Of a stretch of 64,000 bases of DNA, positions 45,523 through 54,965 are shown one piece after another. A model generated the notes under the pieces. That model searched no databases, was not told the DNA's origin, and saw nothing but the letters and a program-made list of their open reading frames with translations. The stretch covers positions 1 through 64,000 of the forward strand of contig JAMOLT010000027.1 of assembly GCA_027068915.1 (NCBI GenBank), in the 5' to 3' direction. Both the position numbers and the translations under genes were made by a program. Source of the stretch: Sedimenticola sp. (GTDB taxonomy: Bacteria; Pseudomonadota; Gammaproteobacteria; Chromatiales; Chromatiaceae). The stretch's first letter is position 1. Each line of letters opens with the position of its first letter.

Positions 45523-45968
45523 TCCGTACCGGCCGCCTGGGTGGCGAACTTGCGCAACGCGCCGGTCATTTTCTCTATCAGCATGTTTTTGTCCGTAATG
45601 CCGTGGCGGACAGCGATCCAGGCGGGGTCATTCCAGCCGATATTGACCTTTCCCCCGGCATCTTCCCACACGATATATTTCATGGGCAGGTCGATGGCCG
45701 TGGATGGCTGGCTCTGCATCAGCAGGGAACCGGCCTTGGGCTTGCCGAAAATCAGCAGCTCTACGGGTTTGAGGTCAATATCGACACCCTTGGCAGCCTT
45801 GCCGTGATTGACCCGGGCAACGACGTTAAAGCCTGCGTCTGCGACGATTTTTTCCAGGCGATCCACGGTTTCGGCAACGCCATGACTGCTGCTCATGACC
45901 ACCAGTCCCTGAGCCGCCTGGGCAGGCGACATGAGCAATATACCAAGTACGAATAACAATTTTTTCAT
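45519..45968 (-). CDS. exported DUF302 protein
   Basis: 149 residues with a signal peptide (MKKLLFVLGILLMSPAQA). The DUF302 domain includes SHGVAETVDRLEKIVADAGF, VELLIFGKPKAGSLLMQ and MKYIVWEDAGGKVNI. The fold is known but not the function; it occurs in many exported or membrane-linked proteins. It lies directly upstream of glnE and may share its promoter. Confidence 0.85.
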   Translation of the reverse strand: MKKLLFVLGILLMSPAQAAQGLVVMSSSHGVAETVDRLEKIVADAGFNVVARVNHGKAAKGVDIDLKPVELLIFGKPKAGSLLMQSQPSTAIDLPMKYIVWEDAGGKVNIGWNDPAWIAVRHGITDKNMLIEKMTGALRKFATQAAGTD

Positions 45969-46057
45969 GCGGGTTTTCTCCTTGTGGGCGCAATTTTCGG
46001 ATCGGAGGCCTGATACCGGCCAAATGCTAACTCTGGCACAGCAGCGATTGGCTTATT

Positions 46058-46074
46058 GGGTATAATACATACCC
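46058..46074 (+). promoter_or_regulatory. TATAAT box within a palindrome upstream of the hybrid kinase
   Basis: GGGTAT (46058-46063) and ATACCC (46069-46074) form an inverted repeat that contains TATAAT (46061-46066). No good -35 box stands 16-18 bp upstream, so an activator or repressor binding here is plausible. It lies 182 bp before the chosen kinase start. Confidence 0.35.
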
Positions 46075-46255
46075 ATTATGCACCAGATTTCTCACTGTTG
46101 AACAATTTTCCACGTTCATTACCATGATGTTTTGCGGCTTTTACCCCTACAGGTTCCATTATCCGCCATACCTGAGCAAACCACAGGTCGCCCGGAAGAA
46201 AAAACGCCGCCATGCATCCTTATATCATAGCCAACGACAAGGAAGAACCCGGGTC

Positions 46256-49200
46256 ATGAGCCGCTGCCCATCATTCATCCTGCTTCTGCTGGCTATAGCC
46301 ATGCCCGCCGGCAACAGCCTTGCCGCGGCAGCACCGGATCCTCAACCCACTCCAGCAACCGAGCTGACCCTGGGCGTGTTTTCCTACTTCTCCCCGGCGG
46401 AGGCCAACGTACGTTACCAGCCGTTGGCGGATTACCTGAATTCGCGCCTGACAAGCTTCAAAATCAAGCTGAAAGTAATGAACCTGCATGAAATCGACGA
46501 TGCCCTGGCGAGCAGGGATCTGGATTTCATCATCACCAACCCCGGGCATTATATTCTTCTGCGCGAGCGCTACAACCTGAAGGGCGCCCTGGCCACCATC
46601 GTACGCAAGACCGGGGAAGGGCAGTCTACCCAGCAAACCGGGGGCGTCATCTTTACCCGGCAGAAGCGGACGGACATCTCCCGGCTTGAAGACCTGGAGG
46701 GAAAATGGATTGCCGTGGCCGGCACCAAGCATTTGGGCGGCTATCAGGCGCAGGCCTATGAGTTGCTTCAGGCAGGCATCCTGCTGCCCCAGGATGCGCA
46801 CCTGATCGAAACCGGAGAGTATGACGCGGTCATCGACGCCGTTATATCAGAAAACGTGGACGCCGGCTTCGTTCCCGCCGGGGTACTGGAGGACGCCTGG
46901 ATGTCCGGGGAGCATTCCCTGGATGTCGTCAAGACGATCAACACCAGCAAACCACCGGGTTTTCCCTATATGGTTTCCACCCGGCTCTATCCCCAGTGGC
47001 CGGTATTTGCGTTGCCACATGTGGAACAGGAGTTCATTGACGCCTTCCTGGCGGGCCTGGCGACCCTGAAGCCCGGCCATCCCGCTGCCCAGGCAGCAAA
47101 TATCGCCGGCTTTTCCCCCCCGGCCGATTATCATTCGGTGGAAAATATCATTCAGGCGCTGGAGCTGCCGCCGTATGATGTCGCCCCCATCATCACCTTG
47201 CCGGACATCTGGGAGCAACACAAGCTTACCGGCAGCATCCTGCTGCTGGCCACCCTGGTCATCCTGGTGCTGCTGCATTTGCTCATCACCCGCAACCGGC
47301 AGCTGCATACCCAGCGCCTTCTGGCGGAAGATTCGGCAAGTCATTTCGAGCAAATTATTCATGCCGCCCAGGCTGGCACCTGGAAATGGAACATCAAAAC
47401 GGGCAACGCCATTTTCAATGACCGCTGGGCGGAAATCATTGGCTACACCCTGGCCGAACTGTCCCCCATCAGCATCGACACCTGGGTTCAGCTGACCCAC
47501 CCGGATGATTTCGAAGCGGCGCAAAAACTCGTACAGCAACATTTCCGTGGGGAAACAGAGTATTTCGAATGCAGCTTTCGCATGCGACACAAGGACGGGC
47601 ATTGGGTATGGATACAATCCCGGGGCAAGGTGACCAACTGGGAGGCCGACGGCACACCGTTGTGGATGTTCGGTACGCACATGGACATCACCGAACGCAA
47701 GGAAGCTTCTCTGGCCCTCCAGGCAAGTCAGGCCAAGTATCAACAGCTTGTTGACAACGTCGGCGAAAAATTCATCATCTACAGCCACCGCGGTCTGGCC
47801 GGGGAACTTACCTATGTGAGTGACGGGGTGACCAGCATCTTTGGCCTGGCCAAGGAAGAAGCTCTCGGCAGGAGCTGGTTCGAGCTAGTGAACTGGCTTC
47901 CCCAGGATGTGGAAAAGGCCAATGCCTATATGAAGCAACGCATGGATGACAAGGCGACTTTCATGCAGTTTGAAATGCACTTTGTCCTCCCTTCCGGCAG
48001 CAAGCACACCGTGCGCATTTCCTCTCACCCGGTATGGGACGCCAGGGGAAACATCATTTCCATCGACGGCATCGCCGAGGACATTACCGAACAAACGCGC
48101 TCACAGGAAAGAGCCCGCATGGCGGCCACGGTTTTTGCACACTCCCAGGAGTCCATCATCATCACCGACACGGATGCATTGATCATCGACTGCAATCCGG
48201 CCTCCGGCAGATTGACCGGCTACAGCCGTGAAGAGCTCATCGGGCGCAACCCCCGGCTGTTCGCCTCCGGCACCCATACCGCCGGCTATTACAAGCACCT
48301 GTGGCAAACCCTGTCTTCCGGACGGGTCTGGCAGGGAGCATTCCGCAATCTGCGCAAGAATGGTACGCCCTACTGGATAGAAGCCTCCATTTCCCCCATC
48401 AAGGATCACGACGGAAATATTACCCAGTATGTGGCCGTCTCCAGGGACATTACCCGCAGGAAACAGCAGCTGGGCGCCCTTCGCCAGGCCAAGCGCGAAG
48501 CCCAGGCCGCAAACAACGCCAAATCAGAATTCGTCGCTAACATCAGCCATGAAATCCGCACCCCCATGAACGCCATTCTGGGCTTTACCGATCTCTGCCT
48601 GGAAGGCGACCTTGCCCCCAAGCAAAGAAAGTATCTGAGAAATGTAAAGGAATCGGCACACACCATGCTCAGCCTGATCAACGAGATTCTGGATTTCTCC
48701 AAGATCGAGGCAGGCAAGCTGGTTGTCGAGTCCATCCCCTTTGATCTGGAAAAGGAATTGGCCGCCATCACCTCCATGACCCGGCAGCTGATCCATACCA
48801 AGGAAGTCGAGCTGCAACTCGTTCACACGCCCGGTGGGTCGAGCATCCTCCTTGGAGATCCCCTGCGGCTGAAACAGATCCTGACCAACCTCACCAGCAA
48901 CGCCGTCAAGTTCACCAACCGGGGGATAATCCGCATTTCCGTGACAGAACTGAAGCGTGAAGCCAGCAGCATCGAGCTGGAATTTTCCGTCTGCGATACC
49001 GGCATCGGCATGAGCGGAGATAAACTTGACAGCATATTTCAGCCTTTTTCCCAGGCCGACAGCAGCACCACCAGGAAATTCGGCGGCACCGGACTCGGAC
49101 TGACAATCTCATCACAACTGATAGAAAACATGGGGGGCAAAATCAAGGTCAAGAGCGAACCTGGTATTGGCAGTACCTTTTATTTTCGCCTCAGCTTTCC

Positions 49201-50329
49201 CCTGCTCGGGGAAGAAGAACTCGCTGAAAAGCCCGAAGGCGCCCTGCAGCAACCCTTCAAACAGCTGCAAAATACCCGGGTGTTACTGGTGGAAGACAAT
49301 GAAATCAACCGTGAGCTTGCCACAGAAGTACTGGAGCGCCATCGCTTGCTTGTAGATACTGCCGGCGATGGCAAGGAGGCGTTGGTGAAATTGGAACAGA
49401 ACCAGTATGACCTGCTGCTGATGGACATACAAATGCCCATCATGGATGGCTACGAGGCAACCTGGGCAATTCGCAACCAGCTCAAACTGGGGAAGCTACC
49501 CATCATCGCCCTGACTGCCAGCACTTCTTCCTCCGTTCGGGAAAAGTGCATGCGCGCCGGCATGGACGACTACATATCCAAACCTATCGATATCCACGAA
49601 CTGATGGGGAAAATCGACAAGATCATCAGCCCCATCTCGCAGAAAATCACAGCCAGTCAAACGCTCACGCCTTTTGGCCGTCCCCAGATGCCCAAGCCCT
49701 TCCCGCCACTTCCGGGCGTTGACACGGTTCAGGCCATGCAAAGACTGACGCTGGATAAAGACGACTACACCAGACTACTCAAGAAATTTGCGGCCAGCCA
49801 CCGCCAGGACACCAAGCTACTCACTGACCTGATAGGGGAAGAAAAATGGGAGGATGCCTGCCGCCTGGCACATACCCTGAAAGGACTGTCCAGCACCATT
49901 GGCGCAACCGGACTGTCTCATATGGCAGCCCGGCTCGAACAGCAGTGCAAGACACCACCCACTTCCCGCAGATCGCCGGAAGACGGCAATACCTCGAACG
50001 CCACTCCCGACGATTTGAACGCCTTGCTGGATGAAGCCGGCAAGGCGCTGAAGGAAATCACCCAGCATATAGACAAGCTACAGGAAAGCACTGCTCCGAC
50101 TGCCCCCGGCCAGCCGGAACAAACACCGGATCTGGAACAACGCCTGAGTTCCCTGCTGAAACTTGCAGAACAGTACAATGTCTCCGCCCTGGCCGAAGCC
50201 AATGCCCTGCTTGCGCTGACAACAGAAAGCACCATTCTCGGCGAGTTACAGAATATTCGGGACGACCTGGAAAATTTTGATTTTGATGCGGCCGCTGCCG
50301 GCCTCAAAACCCTATTGGTACACATATGA
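46256..50329 (+). CDS. hybrid sensor histidine kinase with PhnD-type periplasmic sensor
   Basis: 1357 residues from the ATG at 46256, which starts a signal peptide (MSRCPSFILLLLAIAMPAGN); an earlier ATG at 46124 has none. Order: phosphonate-binding-type (PhnD-like) periplasmic domain 36-300, transmembrane helix about 325-345, three PAS domains (about 363-480, 495-610, 620-733), HisKA with His near 765 (ISHEIRTPMNAILGFTD), ATPase with GTGLGL near 945, receiver with Asp near 1057 (LLLMDIQMPIMDGYEA), and Hpt with His near 1204 (RLAHTLKGLSSTIGATG). It is a full phosphorelay that probably hands phosphate to the REC-LuxR protein overlapping its stop. The ligand is likely a small periplasmic anion; phosphonate itself is not proven. 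Confidence 0.9.
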   Translation: MSRCPSFILLLLAIAMPAGNSLAAAAPDPQPTPATELTLGVFSYFSPAEANVRYQPLADYLNSRLTSFKIKLKVMNLHEIDDALASRDLDFIITNPGHYILLRERYNLKGALATIVRKTGEGQSTQQTGGVIFTRQKRTDISRLEDLEGKWIAVAGTKHLGGYQAQAYELLQAGILLPQDAHLIETGEYDAVIDAVISENVDAGFVPAGVLEDAWMSGEHSLDVVKTINTSKPPGFPYMVSTRLYPQWPVFALPHVEQEFIDAFLAGLATLKPGHPAAQAANIAGFSPPADYHSVENIIQALELPPYDVAPIITLPDIWEQHKLTGSILLLATLVILVLLHLLITRNRQLHTQRLLAEDSASHFEQIIHAAQAGTWKWNIKTGNAIFNDRWAEIIGYTLAELSPISIDTWVQLTHPDDFEAAQKLVQQHFRGETEYFECSFRMRHKDGHWVWIQSRGKVTNWEADGTPLWMFGTHMDITERKEASLALQASQAKYQQLVDNVGEKFIIYSHRGLAGELTYVSDGVTSIFGLAKEEALGRSWFELVNWLPQDVEKANAYMKQRMDDKATFMQFEMHFVLPSGSKHTVRISSHPVWDARGNIISIDGIAEDITEQTRSQERARMAATVFAHSQESIIITDTDALIIDCNPASGRLTGYSREELIGRNPRLFASGTHTAGYYKHLWQTLSSGRVWQGAFRNLRKNGTPYWIEASISPIKDHDGNITQYVAVSRDITRRKQQLGALRQAKREAQAANNAKSEFVANISHEIRTPMNAILGFTDLCLEGDLAPKQRKYLRNVKESAHTMLSLINEILDFSKIEAGKLVVESIPFDLEKELAAITSMTRQLIHTKEVELQLVHTPGGSSILLGDPLRLKQILTNLTSNAVKFTNRGIIRISVTELKREASSIELEFSVCDTGIGMSGDKLDSIFQPFSQADSSTTRKFGGTGLGLTISSQLIENMGGKIKVKSEPGIGSTFYFRLSFPLLGEEELAEKPEGALQQPFKQLQNTRVLLVEDNEINRELATEVLERHRLLVDTAGDGKEALVKLEQNQYDLLLMDIQMPIMDGYEATWAIRNQLKLGKLPIIALTASTSSSVREKCMRAGMDDYISKPIDIHELMGKIDKIISPISQKITASQTLTPFGRPQMPKPFPPLPGVDTVQAMQRLTLDKDDYTRLLKKFAASHRQDTKLLTDLIGEEKWEDACRLAHTLKGLSSTIGATGLSHMAARLEQQCKTPPTSRRSPEDGNTSNATPDDLNALLDEAGKALKEITQHIDKLQESTAPTAPGQPEQTPDLEQRLSSLLKLAEQYNVSALAEANALLALTTESTILGELQNIRDDLENFDFDAAAAGLKTLLVHI

Positions 50330-51171
50330 GCACTGTAACAAAATCCGCCGATATCCTGATTGTTGACGACAACCCCGACATGATTCACTTGCTGAGCAAA
50401 CTGCTTACGGACAGAGGGCATCACGTTCGAGCAACGAAAGACAGTGAACTGGCGCTGAAAGTCGCACAATCCACTCCCCCGGAACTATTCTTGCTGGACA
50501 TCAGCATGCCCGGCATGGACGGATACGAACTCTGCACCGAGCTGAAGAAGCTGGAGACCCTGCAGGACATACCGGTAATTTTCGTAACCGGCCACGAACA
50601 GGAAGAGCACAAGATAAAGGCTTTTGACGCGGGCGGCGTGGACTACATCTGCAAGCCCATTCACGCGGAAGAACTGATGTCACGGGTCAACAGCCATGTA
50701 GAACTGTACCGCCTGCGGCAACACCTGCAGCTGCAGGTAGAGGAAAAAACCAGGGAGCTGGCAGAAACCCTGACCGCCTTGCGCGTGCTCATGACTCAGC
50801 AGCAGCAGGACAGCAAGGAAACCGAAAAAAACATATTGAACAACATCAACAGCCTGGTGATTCCCTACGCAGAACGGCTGCGGAAAACCCCCCTGAACGA
50901 AAACCAGCAGAATATCGTGGACATGCTCATCGCCAACCTGAAACAGGTATCGGATTCACTGATCGACAACCACGATTTGCTGCAAATGAAGCTCACCCGC
51001 GTGGAAATCCAGGTAGCCAACCTCATCAAGGAAGGCAAACAAACCAAGGAGATCGCATCCCTGCTCAACCTCTCCGACCTGACCATATCCACCCACCGGA
51101 AAAACATCCGCAAGAAGCTGAACATCCGGGATCGCAAGCTTTCCCTGAACGCCTATCTATCCTCACTCTGA
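50326..51171 (+). CDS. response regulator with REC, coiled coil and LuxR-type HTH
   Basis: 281 residues starting inside the kinase stop (ATGA). The receiver has ILIVDDNPDMIHLLSK, Asp in FLLDISMPGMDGYEL and the KP motif in VDYICKPIHAEELMSRV. A helical linker (LQLQVEEKTRELAETL, then a stretch near 170-210) leads to a LuxR/GerE HTH (IQVANLIKEGKQTKEIASLL, then STHRKNIRKKL). It is the likely output of the upstream phosphorelay. Target genes may include the HD-GYP and PilJ-domain genes that follow. Confidence 0.9.
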   Translation: MSTVTKSADILIVDDNPDMIHLLSKLLTDRGHHVRATKDSELALKVAQSTPPELFLLDISMPGMDGYELCTELKKLETLQDIPVIFVTGHEQEEHKIKAFDAGGVDYICKPIHAEELMSRVNSHVELYRLRQHLQLQVEEKTRELAETLTALRVLMTQQQQDSKETEKNILNNINSLVIPYAERLRKTPLNENQQNIVDMLIANLKQVSDSLIDNHDLLQMKLTRVEIQVANLIKEGKQTKEIASLLNLSDLTISTHRKNIRKKLNIRDRKLSLNAYLSSL

Positions 51172-51188
51172 AGGGCATTAGGGCACCC

Positions 51189-51238
51189 CTTTAATTCTCC
51201 ATGTGTAAGGTTTAAGCCTTACGCATGGAGAATTAAAG
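51189..51238. repeat. long inverted repeat after the REC-LuxR gene
   Basis: 22-base arms (51189-51210 and 51217-51238) with one mismatch and a 6-nt loop, 18 bp beyond the stop codon. The arms are AT-rich at the base (CTTTAATTCTCC) and there is no clear T-tract. It may terminate or protect the kinase-regulator transcript. The remaining gap to 51581 holds the AGAACAAGGCGAAG repeat (51267-51280) and no gene I can support. Confidence 0.6.
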
Positions 51239-51581
51239 GCCCTTTCAGCGTCCCCCCAAAAGCGCCAGAACAAGGCGAAGATCGCTGCTCCACATCCAGC
51301 ATGGGTATTTTTCCTACCCGAAAAAACGCTGCCCAGTCCTCATTACCTCTAGCATCAATCCACCGCATAATCAATGCTCCAAACATTCGGGAAGTCCCGA
51401 TCAAGTTTGGGCGAAACAGGTTGTGATTGAAACGGCGCTGATCGCTGCCAACAGCAAAATTCCTGGCCAGGTTTTTGGTGCAGTGAATTGCAGGATGCGG
51501 CCTCACGGCTTGATCAGTCTTCCTTCACCGCCATCAAATGATGCGCGTGAATAGCGCCAACTGAAGCCAGGAGTGCAACAT

Positions 51582-52718
51582 ATGCTAACAACTGCGGCTC
51601 TTTCCGTCGATGCAGCGTCTGCACCGGGAAACCCGGACAGCTTCAGTACGCAATTGAAGCTGATACACGAACGCATCCAGAGACAACACCCTATCGTCTC
51701 CTGTATCGAAGTCGCATTGCACCAGGCGCCCGGCAGCACCCCGAAAACCTACTCTACTTTTTCAAAGCACAACACACACAATGACTTCCAGGGACAAGCG
51801 GTTGGGCAGAAATTCCGGGGAGCCCATGATCTTGGCCGAACCAGACGCCATGAAGCGCCTGACTTCATGATCGATTCCGGCACCCAATCCGCTTTACGCG
51901 TACCCTTTACGGTTGATGAGCAACTGTGGGGATTTGTTTTTTTCACGGCACAGAACAAACATGGCTTCACCCCCCGAATCATCAAACAGATGCATGTCTA
52001 TACGCGGGTGATTACACAGCTTGTCACCAGCGAACACCGCTCTGCAGAAAGCCTGGATTCCACCATATCCGCCATCCTGCGCCTGAACAAGGTAAGCAAT
52101 TCCGAGTCTCCTGATCATCTCAAGCGGGTCGCACACTATTCCCGCCTGATTGCAGAAAACTGCGCCACCACCTACTCCCTGTCCAGGCAATGGATCGAAC
52201 ACCTGTTCCTGTTCGCCCCCCTGCATGATATCGGCAAGATATTCGTGCCGGAGGAGTTGCTGGCAAAACCCGGGCCACTTTCGCCGAAGGAGTTTGCACA
52301 GATGAAAACCCACACCCTGAAAGGGCGGGAAATCATCGACCACATGATCGACAGTTTCGGCTACCAGGAAGACATCCATCACACAGGCATGCTCCGAAAC
52401 ATCATTGCCCTGCACCACGAGTCCATTGACGGCAGTGGCTACCCTTTCGGGCTCAAAGACCATGAAATACCCCTGGAGGCGAGAATCGTGGCGGCAGCCG
52501 ATGTACTGGATGCGTTGATGACAAAGCGGCCCTACAAGGACGCCTGGTCCGTGGACAAAAGCATACGGAAATTGTGCAAGCTGGCAGGGAACAGGCTGGA
52601 CCCGGAGTTTGTCGAGATCCTGGCATCCAGCAGGGAAGAGTTGCTAGAAATCCGCGCCGCCTGTGGCACCCGAATGCCTGCTGAACCAGGAAAACGAGGA
52701 AACCGGTTGTCGACATGA
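51582..52718 (+). CDS. HD-GYP domain protein (probable cyclic-di-GMP phosphodiesterase)
   Basis: 378 residues from the ATG at 51582, with AGGAG upstream. The N-terminal 150 residues look like a GAF-type sensor (RVPFTVDEQLWGFVFFTAQN). The HD-GYP domain follows: LHDIGKIFVPEELLAKPGPL, ALHHESIDGSGYPFGL and RIVAAADVLDALMTKRPY. HD, HHE and the GYP tripeptide are intact, so it should hydrolyse cyclic-di-GMP. Its stop overlaps the next gene by 4 bp. Confidence 0.9.
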   Translation: MLTTAALSVDAASAPGNPDSFSTQLKLIHERIQRQHPIVSCIEVALHQAPGSTPKTYSTFSKHNTHNDFQGQAVGQKFRGAHDLGRTRRHEAPDFMIDSGTQSALRVPFTVDEQLWGFVFFTAQNKHGFTPRIIKQMHVYTRVITQLVTSEHRSAESLDSTISAILRLNKVSNSESPDHLKRVAHYSRLIAENCATTYSLSRQWIEHLFLFAPLHDIGKIFVPEELLAKPGPLSPKEFAQMKTHTLKGREIIDHMIDSFGYQEDIHHTGMLRNIIALHHESIDGSGYPFGLKDHEIPLEARIVAAADVLDALMTKRPYKDAWSVDKSIRKLCKLAGNRLDPEFVEILASSREELLEIRAACGTRMPAEPGKRGNRLST

Positions 52719-53845
52719 AAGACCTGCCCTCCAATCCGGTCATACTCTCTTTCAGAGGCATAGAAGGGCTGGGCCGAAAAAGCCTGGCGTTCCTTTTTTC
52801 CGCCCAGAAAACGACCAGATATGAAATCGTTGACGAGCACCCGGATGCCATAAAGATCATTGACATAGATGACCACCTCGGGAAAGCCGCCTGGGAAGAC
52901 CTGCAAGCTTCCGGCGGGGGACAACCCGGAGCCCCTGTTGTCATTGTGGGCCGTGAGCCCCTGGACGTGGTAAACGGCATCTCCCTGCAAAAGCCCTTTC
53001 TCCCCAGACAGTTGCTGGCCGCAGTTGAGTCCCTTGCGGCAGAGATCAGAAACCAGATGGCGCCCCCCCCGGGCGATACCGGAACGCCTGCAGGAGAAGA
53101 GCCAGCCCCATCCGCCGCCAAAAAAACCCTGTCACCCGGCATCACTTCCGCTACAAACAAACGGGAAGCCCTCACCCATATCGGCACCACGCCAGATGTG
53201 GATCTGGACGATCCTAATGCTGTTGCCGAGGTGCAATATGACCCCGGGCAGTTTCTTGTACAGCGCATGCTCGAGCTCATCGAGCTGGCGGCGAAGGAGA
53301 AAAAGTATATCCATGTCGGCTGCTGTGGCGTGGTGTTTTATATTGACCCCCATCAGCACTGCATCCGCACCCTGGTGAAAGAAAGAAACCTCCGGACATT
53401 CGGTGCCCTTCCTCTGGATTACGACACCTTTGTGTACCACAAGGAAGCAAGGCTGCCCGTGGAAATCGAATCTCTGGGATTCAGCTTCCCCAATGAAGAT
53501 TTTGTCTGGCGCATGATACTGGCCAGCTCCCGGGGACGGCTTCCCAAAAACACCGACCTGGATCAACGCTATCTTCTGCAGCCCTGGCCAAACCTTGCCC
53601 AGTTGCTGTTGTTTCCCCATGTCATGCAGGTCTCGGCCGCCTGGGCTGCCTCACCGAAGTCCATTCGGGAAATGGCCGGGGAGCTGGACATACCCCAGCG
53701 ATACATCTTTACCTTCTTTGCTGCAGCGAACACCATGGGCTACTTGCAGTCGGCAGGTGCAACCGATGACCAGGCACCACAACCCACCCGCAAGACAAAA
53801 GCCGAAGGCAGGGGACTGCTTTCCCGCTTGCTGAAAACCCGTTGA
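52715..53845 (+). CDS. protein of unknown function with receiver-like N-terminus
   Basis: 376 residues, translationally coupled to the HD-GYP gene. Residues 1-115 resemble a degenerate receiver domain: a possible acceptor in AIKIIDIDDHLG and a KPF-type motif in ISLQKPFLPRQLLAAVESL. A Pro/Ala-rich linker follows (about 118-160). The C-terminal 200 residues (IHVGCCGVVFYIDPHQHCIR, LASSRGRLPKNTDLDQRYLL, QPWPNLAQLLLFPHVMQVSA) form a domain I do not recognise, ending in a possible winged-helix part (IREMAGELDIPQRYIFTFFA). Position suggests a role in cyclic-di-GMP output. Confidence 0.7.
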   Translation: MKDLPSNPVILSFRGIEGLGRKSLAFLFSAQKTTRYEIVDEHPDAIKIIDIDDHLGKAAWEDLQASGGGQPGAPVVIVGREPLDVVNGISLQKPFLPRQLLAAVESLAAEIRNQMAPPPGDTGTPAGEEPAPSAAKKTLSPGITSATNKREALTHIGTTPDVDLDDPNAVAEVQYDPGQFLVQRMLELIELAAKEKKYIHVGCCGVVFYIDPHQHCIRTLVKERNLRTFGALPLDYDTFVYHKEARLPVEIESLGFSFPNEDFVWRMILASSRGRLPKNTDLDQRYLLQPWPNLAQLLLFPHVMQVSAAWAASPKSIREMAGELDIPQRYIFTFFAAANTMGYLQSAGATDDQAPQPTRKTKAEGRGLLSRLLKTR

Positions 53846-54137
53846 CAGCTGCATATGCCCCATCTGAAGAGAATGGACAGCAACACCTACCCCACACCTA
53901 TCCTACTGTTTTTATATAACTTATCCATTCTATTAGGTAATTTTAATACCCAAAATACCGTCAGCCGTTCCTTATTACTTTGTGCATAGATTCACAGCAT
54001 AATTTGTATCAGGTGAACTGGATCACAAACATATTTTCATTTGATCTGAACCGCTCTCGCCTGAGGATCGCCGCCATTGCAAACAAAGCATGGCCTTCCA
54101 CAAGCCACCGGTTCCATGTACTTACAGGAAACAGCAA

Positions 54138-54935
54138 ATGTCTGAAAACCATACCACTGGAAAAACCAAACTGGCGTACGCCCTGATGACCATATTCATC
54201 ACCAGCCTTTCCAGCACCCCCCATGCCGAAGCAGATGCTTTCGACAGGGCCGTCAACAAGGCGGGCAAGCAACGCATGATTACCCAGCGGGTGCTGAAAG
54301 ACTATGCAATGGTCGGCATGAATATGGAAGTGGGCAACCCTGCCAAAGACCTCAAGGCCCTCGTCGTCCAGTTTGATAGCAGCCTCAAGGATCTGCAGTC
54401 GCTGTCCATGAGCGAGGAAGTAGCCAAAAGCCTTGGCGAAATCGAAAAACTGTGGACGCCGATCAAAACCACGCTGCAGGCCCCCCCGGTAAAAGAAAAG
54501 GTTGGCGAGCTACAAAAAGACCTGGACCGGCTTCTCGAGGCCTGTGACGAAAATACCCACCTGATCGCCCGGGAAGCCAACAACCAAACCGGCGGCATCG
54601 TGGACACCGCGGGAAGGCAGCGCATGCTGTCCCAGCGCATGGCGGCCCTCTATATGCTGAAAGCCTGGAAAATCGAAGACCCCCGCTTCCAGGAAAAGCT
54701 CACCAAATCCATGGAAGAGTTTTCTACCGCCCACAAGCTTCTTGAAGCATCTCCTCTTACCACAGAGGATATTCGCACCAAGCTGGCCCGCGTGAAAAAA
54801 GCGTATGCCTGGTTCGAAATGATGGGCAATTCCAAATCAAACAGAGTCATCCCCTCCCTTATCAACAAGTCTGCAAAAAGCATTCTTGCCGATATGGATG
54901 AAGTGACCACCTTATACACGCAAATCAACGAGTAA
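54138..54935 (+). CDS. periplasmic protein with two PilJ/NarX-like sensor units
   Basis: 265 residues from the ATG at 54138, with AGGAAA upstream. A signal peptide precedes HAEADAFDR. Two copies of the PilJ-domain motif are present: AGKQRMITQR near residue 42 and AGRQRMLSQR near 157, each starting a helical hairpin. Such domains are normally the periplasmic part of PilJ-type or NarX-type receptors, but there is no transmembrane or signalling domain here. It is a likely ligand-binding helper for a membrane receptor. The next gene is a relative with the same layout. Confidence 0.82.
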   Translation: MSENHTTGKTKLAYALMTIFITSLSSTPHAEADAFDRAVNKAGKQRMITQRVLKDYAMVGMNMEVGNPAKDLKALVVQFDSSLKDLQSLSMSEEVAKSLGEIEKLWTPIKTTLQAPPVKEKVGELQKDLDRLLEACDENTHLIAREANNQTGGIVDTAGRQRMLSQRMAALYMLKAWKIEDPRFQEKLTKSMEEFSTAHKLLEASPLTTEDIRTKLARVKKAYAWFEMMGNSKSNRVIPSLINKSAKSILADMDEVTTLYTQINE

Positions 54936-54965
54936 TTTGCATTGCAGGAACTTGGAGATCGAACA

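Noticed and set aside
46034-46053. Possible sigma54 promoter (TGGCAC) before the hybrid kinase
   Set aside because: The required GC at the -12 position is absent at the correct spacing.
51219-51506. 95-codon minus-strand frame between the REC-LuxR and HD-GYP genes
   Set aside because: No ribosome site or recognisable domain. It covers part of the long inverted repeat and the dispersed 14-mer, so it is more likely repeat DNA.
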